From positions 29,761 through 86,941 of the forward strand of contig CADAQM010000003.1 of assembly GCA_902790135.1 (NCBI GenBank): DNA of 57,181 nt. The letters are read 5' to 3'. The notes below the pieces were generated by a model, which had not been told where the DNA came from, did not search any database, and saw only the letters and a list, made by a program, of their open reading frames with translations. Position 1 is the stretch's first letter. Each line of letters begins with the position of its first letter. This DNA is from an uncultured Coriobacteriaceae bacterium. GTDB lineage: Bacteria; Actinomycetota; Coriobacteriia; Coriobacteriales; Atopobiaceae. Both the position numbers and the translations under genes were made by a program. Shown here piece after piece: positions 1 through 8,455 of the stretch.

Positions 1-567
<567 letters not shown>

Positions 568-1809
568 CTAGCGGCCCCAGGTGAGCATCTGGATGTGGCG
601 CGGCAGGCCTCCCACAAACAGGGGCACCAGCTCGCCCTGCACCAACGGGCGCGCGTAGCGCACGAAGTCGTCGGTCACGCCCATACCGTCCTCGCGAATC
701 CAGTCGAGCGGCACCTTGCGCTCGCGATTGGCGATGTCGGCGATGTTGACGGTGATGTACTCGGTCACATAGGGCTGGTCGGAAAGGCGCCTGATGGCGG
801 GAATCACGCCACTCTGGCCTGCCAAGGCTGCCCTGACGGCAAGCCCGCCGAGGGCATAGGCCTCGTCCAGGTCGGTCGCGCTCGCAAGGTGGTTGGCGCA
901 GCGCTGCAGCGTGGAGAACTCCACGGCGCGCGTCTTGACGCCGAGCCTGTCCGCAACGACGGATGCCAGGTAGCGACTGGCACCGGAGAGGGCCGCCTCG
1001 TGCCCGAAGGCATCGAGCTTGATGGCGCTCGTGGGCGGCTCGGCCATGAGCGAGCCGTCGGGGCGGCGGGCACCCTCGGACACGGCCACGACCACGGACT
1101 TCATCTGGCCGAGAAGCTCCCCCACCCGCTCGGTCAGCGCATCCTCGGTGATGGGCGACTCGGGCAGCAGGATGAGGTCGGGGCAGATCGCGTTCTCCTG
1201 CGAGGCGAGCGCCGAAGAGCCAGCAAGCCAGCCAGTGTTACGGCCCATGATCTCCACGAAGGTCACGTTGCGGAGGTCGTACACGCTGGAGTCGCGGCCG
1301 ATCTCGGCAACCGAGGTGGCGATGAACTTGGCTGCGCTGCCGTAGCCGGGGGTGTGGTCGGTGCCCTCGAGGTCGTTGTCGATGGTCTTGGGAACGCCCA
1401 CGAAGCGGATGCTGCTGCCCTCGCGCTCGCCGTAGGCCGAGAGCTTGGAGATGGTGTCCATGCTGTCGTTGCCGCCGATGTAAAGCACCGCGGCGACGCG
1501 ATAGCGGGTAAAGAGGTCGAAGAGGCGCTCGTAGGGCTCCTCGTCCTCCTCGGGTCGAGGGAGCTTGTAGCGGCAGCTCCCGAGGTAGCTCGAGGGGGTC
1601 TGGCGCAGCTGCTGCACCTCCACAGGGCTGGAGAGCTCGGGCTCGAGGTCGAGCAGCTTCTCCTCGAAGAGGCCCTCGATGCCGTAGCGCATGCCCAGAA
1701 CGCCCGCGCCATTGGCACGAGCGGTGTCGAACACGCCTGCCAGGCTCGAGTTGATGGCCGCCGTGGGACCACCGGACTGACCGACCAGGACGTTGAAGTT
1801 GCCTACCAT
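568..1809 (-). CDS. pfp: 6-phosphofructokinase, probably diphosphate-dependent
   Basis: This 413-residue protein belongs to the phosphofructokinase family, phosphorylating fructose 6-phosphate to the 1,6-bisphosphate in glycolysis (reversibly if PPi is the donor). The sequence shows the nucleotide/PPi loop GQSGGPTAAIN near residue 10, GGNDSMDT near residue 113, the catalytic PKTIDNDL, and MGRNTGWL. Asn-Asp where ATP enzymes have Asp-Gly-Ser, and a Lys in the TIDND loop, are typical of PPi-dependent or mixed-substrate members; PPi use is an inference. The start has a GGGGGAG ribosome site about 7 nt upstream. It lies 90 bp downstream of tgt on the same strand, with a strong hairpin between them, so co-transcription is uncertain. 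Confidence 0.88.
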   Translation of the reverse strand: MVGNFNVLVGQSGGPTAAINSSLAGVFDTARANGAGVLGMRYGIEGLFEEKLLDLEPELSSPVEVQQLRQTPSSYLGSCRYKLPRPEEDEEPYERLFDLFTRYRVAAVLYIGGNDSMDTISKLSAYGEREGSSIRFVGVPKTIDNDLEGTDHTPGYGSAAKFIATSVAEIGRDSSVYDLRNVTFVEIMGRNTGWLAGSSALASQENAICPDLILLPESPITEDALTERVGELLGQMKSVVVAVSEGARRPDGSLMAEPPTSAIKLDAFGHEAALSGASRYLASVVADRLGVKTRAVEFSTLQRCANHLASATDLDEAYALGGLAVRAALAGQSGVIPAIRRLSDQPYVTEYITVNIADIANRERKVPLDWIREDGMGVTDDFVRYARPLVQGELVPLFVGGLPRHIQMLTWGR

Positions 1810-1858
1810 GAAACGCTCCCCCGTTCGTTTGACCCCAGTTCCATCACGGTAACACAGC

Positions 1859-1890
1859 TGCGGCGCAAGGGGACATGCCCTCGCGCCGCA
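1859..1890 (-). terminator. GC hairpin between tgt and the phosphofructokinase gene
   Basis: TGCGGCGC and GCGCCGCA form an 8-bp stem extended by AGGG/CCCT in the tgt-pfp gap. There is no U-tract, so it may be a weak terminator or an mRNA-stability element. Confidence 0.35.
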
Positions 1891-1899
1891 ACCCTTGCG

Positions 1900-3075
1900 C
1901 TACCAGTCCTTTGCTGCCGTCGACGCCATCCAATCGTCGAGGAACGCCCCGTAGGCTCCGGCGCAGATCGCCTCACGCGCGCGACGCATAAGATCGAGCA
2001 GGAAGTAGATGTTGTGCATGGACAGCAGGATGGAGGCTGTCATCTCCTTCTGACGCACGAGATGGTGCAGGTAGGCCCTGGTGTAGCCACCCGTGCAGAC
2101 CGGACAGGTGCATGCGGCGTCCAGCGGGCTGCCATCGTGGGCGTGGCGCGCGTGGCGCAGGTTTATGCGTCCCGTGCTGGAGAAGGCCGAGCCCATGCGC
2201 GCGGTGCGCGTGGGAAGCACGCAGTCGTACATGTCGATGCCGCAGGCGACACCGCGCACGAGCGTGGTGGGATTGCCCACGCCCATGAGGTAGCGGGGCT
2301 TGCCCTTGGGCATGTGCTCCGACACCAGCGGCGCGAGCGTCTCGAACATCACCTCGTGGCTCTCCCCCACCGAGTAGCCACCGATGCCGTAACCCGGGAA
2401 GTCCGCGATGTCCTCGAGCTGGTGCAGCGAACGCAGACGGAGCTCGAGGTCCATACCACCCTGCACGATGCCAAAGAGCGCCTGCGGGGTGCCCTGGGCA
2501 GTCAGGTGTCCCTCGGCCTCATGCGCTGCCCAGCAACGCTCTGCCCACATGCTGGAGAGCTCGACCGCACGCTCGACGAAGGGCCTAGGGCTAGGATAGC
2601 CTGGGCACTGATCGAGCTGCATGACGATGTCGGCGCCGAGCTTGCGCGCGATGTCCATATTGTCCTCGGGCGTCCAGCGCACGTAGCTGCCGTCGTAGTC
2701 GACGGCCCTGAAGGTCACGCCGTCGTTGGTGAGCTTGACGTGCTCGCCATGGCTGAAGACCTGGAAGCCGCCCGAGTCGGTGAGGATGGGGCCGTGCCAC
2801 TGCATGAACTCGTGCAGGCCGCCCATCTCGTTCACGAGGTCCGCGCCAGGACGCATCGACAGGTGGTAGGTGTTTGCCAGGAGGATCTTGGTGCCCAGCT
2901 GCTCGAGCGTGGGCGGAAGCAGACCCTTGACGGTAGCCTTCGTCCCCACGGGCATGAAGATGGGCGTGGGGATGTCGCCGTGCGGGGTGTGGAGCACGCC
3001 CGCACGCGCATGGGTCGTCGGATCCTCGGCGACGATGTCATAGGAAAATGGCTTGGTCTCGCAGTGATCACACAT
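1900..3075 (-). CDS. tgt: tRNA-guanine transglycosylase (queuine/preQ1 insertion)
   Basis: The enzyme exchanges guanine-34 of GUN-anticodon tRNAs for the queuosine precursor preQ1. The 391-residue protein has the full length of bacterial Tgt. Visible signatures are the base-binding TDSGGFQVFS (Asp100), IVQGG, the DCVLPTRTAR segment with the catalytic Asp, and the C-terminal zinc site CTCPVC with a following His. The open frame extends further upstream, but the start at MCDHC fits the family and overlaps the end of the upstream HAD gene by 8 bp, consistent with translational coupling. queA and queH elsewhere in this window supply the next two steps of the pathway. Confidence 0.95.
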   Translation of the reverse strand: MCDHCETKPFSYDIVAEDPTTHARAGVLHTPHGDIPTPIFMPVGTKATVKGLLPPTLEQLGTKILLANTYHLSMRPGADLVNEMGGLHEFMQWHGPILTDSGGFQVFSHGEHVKLTNDGVTFRAVDYDGSYVRWTPEDNMDIARKLGADIVMQLDQCPGYPSPRPFVERAVELSSMWAERCWAAHEAEGHLTAQGTPQALFGIVQGGMDLELRLRSLHQLEDIADFPGYGIGGYSVGESHEVMFETLAPLVSEHMPKGKPRYLMGVGNPTTLVRGVACGIDMYDCVLPTRTARMGSAFSSTGRINLRHARHAHDGSPLDAACTCPVCTGGYTRAYLHHLVRQKEMTASILLSMHNIYFLLDLMRRAREAICAGAYGAFLDDWMASTAAKDW

Positions 3076-4048
3076 GCTCTGCTCCGTCCGCCTCGGCCAT
3101 GGCGCGCTCAAGCCAACGAGCGACCCCGTCGTCGTAGACCGACTCGCACACGTCGTCGGCCAGACCCTTGATATACTCCTGGCTGTTGTCCATAGCGACG
3201 AAGACGCCACAGGCATCGCGAAGCGTCTCGTCGTTCTTGGAGTCGCCAAAGGCCACGGCACATGCCGGGTCAATCTTGAGATAGTCCATGAGCCAGCGTG
3301 CCGAGATGCCCTTGGTCACGCCCGCGGCCGTGATCTCGAGCTCGTGGCTGCCCATGCGTACTGCCTCGAAGCCACCGATGTGCCCGATGACCTCGAGAGC
3401 ACGGTCGCAGGCAGCAGACGTCGGCAGCGAGCAGCCCACCTTGAGGACGCCCTCGTCAGCGGCCTCAACGTACTTGCGCACCGAACGCACCTGCTCACGA
3501 CCCTCGACGTTGGTGGCTATGCGCCTGGTGGTGCGTGCCACCCTGCGCACGAAGCGCCCCATCCCGGTGTGCAGGGAACCGAGGGCCTTGACGGGGCCGC
3601 CCGCAGATGTGCTGCCGGCGGCGCGGATGCTATTGATTGAGGGAGCACGGCCAACGAGCATGTAGGAGAAGCTCCTCCACTCGAAGTAGGCCTTGTCGCC
3701 AATGAAGGCGTACCAGCCCGCATGCAGCGGCTTGAGAGCATCCATCAGGCGCAGCACCTGCTCGGAGCTCATCGTGTGCTCCAAGAGCGTGCCCCCGATG
3801 GTGTCGTAGACCGCCGCCCCGTTGGCGCAGATGAGGTAATCCATGGACTCCGGCTTTCTCAGCAGCTCAGGCACCATGGACCAAGAGCGTCCCGACGCTA
3901 CGGCAACCATGCACCCGCGCTCGCGCGCGAGGTTGATGGCGTCTACGACGCGCAGGGAGATCTTGGTTCCGTCGGCGACCACCGTGTCGTCGAGGTCGAG
4001 CAGTACGAGTCCGATCCCCTCGGGACAAAGCTTGGTTGGTCCTATCAC
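3068..4048 (-). CDS. HAD-superfamily hydrolase, Cof/type IIB sugar-phosphatase family
   Basis: This 326-residue protein has the HAD phosphatase motifs LLDLDDTVV (motif I, nucleophile Asp) near residue 16, VASGRSW (motif II region), and FGDSKNDE (motif IV) near the C-terminus, with a cap of type IIB between them. Members dephosphorylate sugar phosphates, nucleotides or flavin mononucleotide, so the substrate cannot be predicted. The start is a GTG preceded by GGGAG at about 8 nt. It is the upstream gene of an overlapping pair with tgt. A roughly 40-residue stretch rich in Ser/Gly/Arg around residues 135-170 is less conserved than the rest. Confidence 0.8.
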   Translation of the reverse strand: MIGPTKLCPEGIGLVLLDLDDTVVADGTKISLRVVDAINLARERGCMVAVASGRSWSMVPELLRKPESMDYLICANGAAVYDTIGGTLLEHTMSSEQVLRLMDALKPLHAGWYAFIGDKAYFEWRSFSYMLVGRAPSINSIRAAGSTSAGGPVKALGSLHTGMGRFVRRVARTTRRIATNVEGREQVRSVRKYVEAADEGVLKVGCSLPTSAACDRALEVIGHIGGFEAVRMGSHELEITAAGVTKGISARWLMDYLKIDPACAVAFGDSKNDETLRDACGVFVAMDNSQEYIKGLADDVCESVYDDGVARWLERAMAEADGAEHV

Positions 4049-4466
4049 AGGTTGGCTCCCGTCTCGGCGATGTCATACCCATTGAGGATAGCACGGCGGC
4101 AACGTGCCCACCCAATCGACTCAGGATGCGGGGTCTATAACGCGAGGCATGTGTCTGGCTCCGACGTTCGCGCCGCCGAACCATGCCACTGCGGGCCGAG
4201 GCCAGCCTCCACGAGCGTTTGCGGAGCCGGAGGGGCAGAATCGTTCAACTTACGACACTACTGTGTCGTCCTAGCCAGCGGTCGCCTCGAGCGAGGCGCA
4301 TCCAGGTCATTCTTTCCTGCGCTTTTGCTCCCCTGCGTCAGCCGGCGCGGCGTGAAGGCGGCGAAGCATGACACACTAGTGCGATTAGTTGAACGAATCG
4401 CGGCCTGTCGCAACGCAAACTACCTAAGAGCCACTCGATCGATGCCCCAGAAGCTCGACGCATAAC
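4049..4466. other. intergenic region holding repeat copy A
   Basis: No convincing gene lies between the HAD phosphatase and the HPr terminator. The stretch is mostly occupied by palindromic repeat copy A (4232-4401). The promoter for the HAD-tgt pair must be in the left part but no clear -35/-10 pair was recognised. Confidence 0.5.
4232..4401. repeat. palindromic intergenic element, copy A
   Basis: The left arm begins GGGGCAGAATCGTTCAACT (4232) and the right arm (4369-4401) contains AGTTGAACGAATCG, forming an imperfect long inverted repeat. Inside, CCTGCGCTTTTGC (4316-4328) and GGCGTGAA are shared with copy B at 55764-55937. In both copies the conserved 13-mer starts exactly 84 nt after the left arm begins and 53-54 nt before the right arm. 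Arm sequences differ between copies but keep pairing (CAACT/AGTTG here, CAAGAAAC/GTTTCTTG in B). Confidence 0.7.
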
Positions 4467-4497
4467 AAAAGAGCCCGGCACGTGAGATGCCGGGCTC
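4467..4497 (-). terminator. rho-independent terminator of the HPr gene
   Basis: On the minus strand a perfect 10-bp stem GAGCCCGGCA/TGCCGGGCTC with a 7-nt loop is followed by TTTTGTTAT, just downstream of the HPr stop. Confidence 0.9.
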
Positions 4498-4535
4498 TCC
4501 GAGTCGCTGTTTAGCAGCTAATGACGACGATTAGT

Positions 4536-4808
4536 CTACTCGCCGAAACCGCTGTCAACGAGGGCCACGAGGGCGTCGAGGGCGGCCTGCTCATCGGGGC
4601 CGTCGCAGGTGATCTCGACCTTGGCGCCGGTGCCGAGGCCAGCAGCGAGGATCATCATGATCGACTTGGCGCTGACGGGGGCGGTGCCCTTGTCGAGGTC
4701 CTTGATGGTGACGTTGGACTCGTACTTCTTGGCCTCGCTCACGAAGACAGAAGCGGGACGGGCATGCAGGCCGGTGGCGTTGATGATCGTCGTCTCCTTG
4801 GAAACCAT
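4536..4808 (-). CDS. ptsH: phosphocarrier protein HPr of the PTS
   Basis: The 90-residue protein is a typical HPr. It accepts phosphate from PEP via enzyme I on His15 (NATGLHARPAS) and passes it to sugar-specific EIIA domains. A second site, KSIMMILAAG with Ser49, corresponds to regulatory Ser46 that HPr kinase phosphorylates in Gram-positive bacteria, so a catabolite-control role with the nearby cre-like site is possible. The frame is open further upstream, but AAGGAGAG about 7 nt before this ATG fixes the start. Its own terminator follows and no ptsI lies beside it, so it is monocistronic here. Confidence 0.96.
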   Translation of the reverse strand: MVSKETTIINATGLHARPASVFVSEAKKYESNVTIKDLDKGTAPVSAKSIMMILAAGLGTGAKVEITCDGPDEQAALDALVALVDSGFGE

Positions 4809-5175
4809 ATTGCACTCTCCTTTTCGGTAGATGCTCCGGAGGCGGGCTGCCTCCGACGCCAGACTTTGACAATAGTACCCAAACGCCGATGTGTCTTTCC
4901 CCACTTTGTATGACTGATGGGACAAACGGCATAACGGAGTCCCACGAGCGTAAACACCCTCACAAGAGTTCTACATAGCCCCGTGCGCACAAATGCGCCG
5001 AACACCCACGTTGAGCGGGGCAGACAGGAGAAATACCGAGCTGTCAACCACTCGATGCGCCCAGTTGCCCGCGCATCAACAGGCACCGAATTTTGCATAC
5101 GGAGCCTATCGGTAAGCGGCATAATGTGAACGAGACGTACCCCACGGCGTCTTTGCGCCGTGTTGAAGGGAGACC
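4809..5175. other. intergenic region between divergent HPr and coiled-coil genes
   Basis: These 367 bp must hold the divergent promoters of ptsH and the coiled-coil gene. TACTAT (4877-4872, minus strand) is a possible -10 for ptsH without a good -35. No gene, repeat or structured RNA was recognised. Confidence 0.4.
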
Positions 5176-6579
5176 ATGATGCAGGATTCCTCGCAGCCCA
5201 ACGATATGCTGGACGAGAGCATCGATACGAGTACGACCTCCACTGAGCAAGCGGTGGACGAGCGCGTGGAGCAGGCAATGCAGAACATCTCCAGCCTGAG
5301 CGACGATTCCCCCGAGACGGACGCCGACATAGATGAGGCGCCCGAGGCAGAGGTCGAGACGCTGCCCGATGATGCGGCGCCGGTCGAGGACGATACCGAG
5401 GCAGCGGCCGAGAAGAAGCCCCTCTCCGTGGCATCGGATGCCGCACGCGGGGCCCAGGAGTCCCTCATGGCCGGCATTGCCGCCTTCAAGAGCGTGCGCG
5501 AAGCCTCCCAGATGCACTCGTCGGCGCGCGAGACGCTGCGCAGCATGAAGGAGTCGCTCGAGGATCACACGCTCATCCTGCAGCACCGCATAGAGGTCGA
5601 GCAGAACTACCCGCAGATCGTGGCCGAGCAGAATGCCGAGCTCCAGGAAGCCCAGAAGGCGCTGCTCGACGCAAACGAGCGAGCCCAGACCGCCGAGGCG
5701 GACCGCGCGGAGCTGGAGAGCAAGCTCACCATCATGAAGAACCGCCATGAGGATGAGCTCAGGCCGTATCGCAATGTCGCGGAGTCCACCAAGGGCCGCG
5801 CCGACGACATGGCTCGCGCGCTTGCCGACGCGAAGCGTGCCGTCAAGAGTGCCGAGAGCAACCTCACCGAGAAGACCAGGCAACGCGACCAGCGCATCGC
5901 CGCAGCCAACCGCGCGTCTGACACCGCACAGGAACGAGTGCGCAAGCTGCAGTCCGAGCTCGACAGCATGCAGAACTCCGAGAAGGACTCGCCAGAGGCC
6001 GTCACGAGGGTGCAGAACGAGCTGGTCTCTGCCCAGGCGCACCGCGACGCGGCCGCAGCCGACGTGCCCGTCATCACCGAGGAGATGCGCGTGGCCGTCG
6101 AGACCGCACAGACGGCCCTGTTTGACCGGCGCCAGGCGCTCACGCAGGCCGAGCACAACGCCGAGGCAGCCAAGAAGGAGGCCAACGAGCACCGCGCAGA
6201 GTACGACAAGCTGCTCAAGAAGGCCCAAGAGGAAGAGCGTGCCCTCTCCGAGCAAATTAGGCTGCGCGTTACCGCCACCGAGCAGGCGCGCAAGGACGCA
6301 AGCGAGGCCCAGACGCGCATCGACGACGCGCAGGACGTGCTCGACGACGCCGAGGAGATCCACGCCACGCCGCAGGAGACCATCGCCCTGCGCGAGCAGG
6401 TCTCACGCGAGCAGGCCGACTACGACCGCCAGCTGGACGCCGTCGAGGAGCTTGCCGAGAACGAGCGCGAGCTGCGCCGCGGCACGCTCAAGCAGCGTCT
6501 CATCCTCATTGCGGGCATCGTCTTGGTGATCGCAATAGTGGTGGCCATCATCGTGGCCATCGTGCTCAGCAGGAACTAG
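5176..6579 (+). CDS. tail-anchored coiled-coil protein of unknown function
   Basis: I do not recognise a named family. The 467 residues consist of an acidic, Ser/Thr/Glu-rich N-terminal ~90 residues, a long helical region (about 90-430) with heptad-like Ala/Glu/Lys/Arg patterns predicted to be coiled coil, and one hydrophobic segment at the very C-terminus (about 445-464, rich in Ile/Val/Ala) ending in SRN. There is no signal peptide, so the protein should be cytoplasmic with a C-terminal membrane anchor. GGGAG precedes the ATG ATG start. Its stop codon overlaps the end of convergent queA, so both genes end without room for a terminator. A role in envelope organisation or as a membrane spacer is speculation. 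Confidence 0.75.
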   Translation: MMQDSSQPNDMLDESIDTSTTSTEQAVDERVEQAMQNISSLSDDSPETDADIDEAPEAEVETLPDDAAPVEDDTEAAAEKKPLSVASDAARGAQESLMAGIAAFKSVREASQMHSSARETLRSMKESLEDHTLILQHRIEVEQNYPQIVAEQNAELQEAQKALLDANERAQTAEADRAELESKLTIMKNRHEDELRPYRNVAESTKGRADDMARALADAKRAVKSAESNLTEKTRQRDQRIAAANRASDTAQERVRKLQSELDSMQNSEKDSPEAVTRVQNELVSAQAHRDAAAADVPVITEEMRVAVETAQTALFDRRQALTQAEHNAEAAKKEANEHRAEYDKLLKKAQEEERALSEQIRLRVTATEQARKDASEAQTRIDDAQDVLDDAEEIHATPQETIALREQVSREQADYDRQLDAVEELAENERELRRGTLKQRLILIAGIVLVIAIVVAIIVAIVLSRN

Positions 6580-7736
6580 ACGATCAGCATCGCGTCGCCA
6601 AACGAGAAGAAGCGATATTCCTCATCGATGGCCGCCTGATAGGCGGCCATCACCTGTTCGCGCGTGGCAAACGCCGACACCAGCATCATGAGCGTCGAGC
6701 GTGGCACGTGGAAGTTGGTGATCATCGTGTCCACCACGTGGAAGGTCGAGCCCGGCATCAGGTAGAGGTTGGTGGTCGCGTTGACTCGCTCCACGATGTC
6801 ACCCGCGCCGCAGACGGCGGAGGCGTCGGGAGCCTCCTCGAACCCGCGCGCCACAACAGGCGGCTCAGAGACGGGCGCTGTGGCATCGTAGGCGCTCTCG
6901 AGCGAGCGGACCGAGGTGGTTCCCACGGCGACAACGCGGTGACCCTCGGCCTTTGCCCTGTGCACCGCGTCGACCACGCGCTCGGGCACGTGGTAGCGCT
7001 CGGTGTGCATCACGTGCTGGGTGGGATCGTCCTCCTCCACCAGGCGGAAGGTGTCGATGCCCACCTCGAGCTCGACCTCCTCCCAAAGCACGCCCTTGGC
7101 GCGCAGACGCTCGATGAGCTCGGGCGTGAAGTGCAGGCCAGCGGTCGGCGCAGCAGCGGAATGCTCCTCGCTCATGGCGTAGACCGTCTGGTACTTCTCG
7201 GGATCGCCCTCGTAGGAAGTGATGTAGGGAGGCAGCGGCACATGGCCGGCCTGATGGATGGCAGCATCGAGCGTCAGGCCTTCCGCAGGTGCGAAGCGGA
7301 CGAGACGCCCTCCCCTGCTGGACTCGACGTAGTCGAGGATCTCCGCCGTGAGCACTACAGGAGCCGTCACGGGACCATGCGCCCCGCCGGCGCGATACTC
7401 CACGACCGCCCCCGGCTTGAGACGCCTGCCCGGGCTCACCAGGCACTCCCAGACCGCACCCATCACGTCGAGGTCCTCGCGGCGGCGCAGAAGCAGCGTC
7501 TCGGCGAGCGCGCCAGTCGTCTTCCGGCCCACCAGACGCGCAGGCATGACCCTCGTGCGATTTGCCACTACGAGGTCGCCCGCCTCGAGGTAGTCGACGA
7601 TGTCGTAGAAGTGACGGTGCTCGACGCTGCCATCCTCGCGGTGCAGCACGAGCATGCGACAGGAGTCGCGCGGCTCGGCAGGGGCCTGGGCAATCAGCTC
7701 GTCAGGGAGCTCGTAATCGAAGTCATCGGTGCGCAC
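6576..7736 (-). CDS. queA: S-adenosylmethionine:tRNA ribosyltransferase-isomerase QueA
   Basis: QueA transfers and isomerises the ribosyl group of S-adenosylmethionine onto preQ1-modified tRNA, giving epoxyqueuosine. The 386-residue length and the family landmarks are all present: DYELPDELIAQAP at the N-terminus, RVMPARL, PLPPYI, AAPTAGLHFT, VGTTSVRSLE and TNFHVPRSTLMMLVSAF. The start is GTG with AAGGAGG about 8 nt upstream. The gene lies 121 bp downstream of queH on the same strand, and its stop overlaps that of the convergent coiled-coil gene by 4 bp. Confidence 0.97.
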   Translation of the reverse strand: MRTDDFDYELPDELIAQAPAEPRDSCRMLVLHREDGSVEHRHFYDIVDYLEAGDLVVANRTRVMPARLVGRKTTGALAETLLLRRREDLDVMGAVWECLVSPGRRLKPGAVVEYRAGGAHGPVTAPVVLTAEILDYVESSRGGRLVRFAPAEGLTLDAAIHQAGHVPLPPYITSYEGDPEKYQTVYAMSEEHSAAAPTAGLHFTPELIERLRAKGVLWEEVELEVGIDTFRLVEEDDPTQHVMHTERYHVPERVVDAVHRAKAEGHRVVAVGTTSVRSLESAYDATAPVSEPPVVARGFEEAPDASAVCGAGDIVERVNATTNLYLMPGSTFHVVDTMITNFHVPRSTLMMLVSAFATREQVMAAYQAAIDEEYRFFSFGDAMLIV

Positions 7737-7857
7737 GAGGCGACCTCCTTATGCGTGGTTTTGCTCACGAGATTGTAGGCCATACGCGCCGCTACGTCTG
7801 GCGCAAACGCGATGCGCTGCACCGTCTGCAAAACTCGCGCTAGAAGGCAGGGCGCGT

Positions 7858-8448
7858 CTAACCGATGTGCGCCTTGGCAGCCTTGCGGGCATCGCGGGCC
7901 TCATGGCGCTCGATGGCTGCCTCCGCGGCGGAGAAGCGGCAGCCGCAGTAGTTCTGCCGGTACATACCCAGCTCGCGCGAGCGCGTGGTCGCCGTGGGGT
8001 ACCAGTCGCGGAAGTCGCGCCACACCGTGGTCAGGCCATGGGCGGCAGCCAACCCCTCCAGCACCTCGTGGCAGGTGTCAAAGAGCTGGTAGGGAGACAC
8101 TACGAGTGTGGTCGAGACGTGCGAGAAGCCCAGGTCGCGGGCCGTGCGGCACGCCTCGGAGAGACGCAGCGCGTAGCAGGCCCGACAGCGCGCCTCTCGG
8201 TCGAAGCCAAAGGGCGCCACCGCACGCTCCCAGCGCTCGCGATCGTCTCCCGCAATCACCACCTCCACATGCGCCACGTCGCGCGCCCAGTCCATGAGGG
8301 TGCGCAGGCGCAGGTCATGCTCCTCGAGAGGCTGGATGTTGGGATTGGTCCAGCAGATCGTCGGCTCAAAGCCCTCCTCGCGCAGCAGCCTAAGTGGCTC
8401 GAGCGAGCAAGGCCCACAGCAGGCATGTAGCAGCAGCGGAGTTCCCAT
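7858..8448 (-). CDS. queH: epoxyqueuosine reductase QueH (DUF208)
   Basis: QueH performs the last step of queuosine synthesis, reducing epoxyqueuosine in tRNA without cobalamin (QueG is the B12-dependent alternative). The 196-residue protein shows the diagnostic Cys pattern: LHACCGPCS near residue 9, WTNPNI, CRACYALRL in the middle and QNYCGC near the C-terminus, which bind an Fe-S cluster and a second metal. The chosen ATG starts MGTPLLLHACC; longer starts would add an unrelated 17-residue tail. It begins 7 bp after the zinc-ribbon gene stop, so the two are co-transcribed. Confidence 0.92.
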   Translation of the reverse strand: MGTPLLLHACCGPCSLEPLRLLREEGFEPTICWTNPNIQPLEEHDLRLRTLMDWARDVAHVEVVIAGDDRERWERAVAPFGFDREARCRACYALRLSEACRTARDLGFSHVSTTLVVSPYQLFDTCHEVLEGLAAAHGLTTVWRDFRDWYPTATTRSRELGMYRQNYCGCRFSAAEAAIERHEARDARKAAKAHIG

Positions 8449-8455
8449 GCGATGC

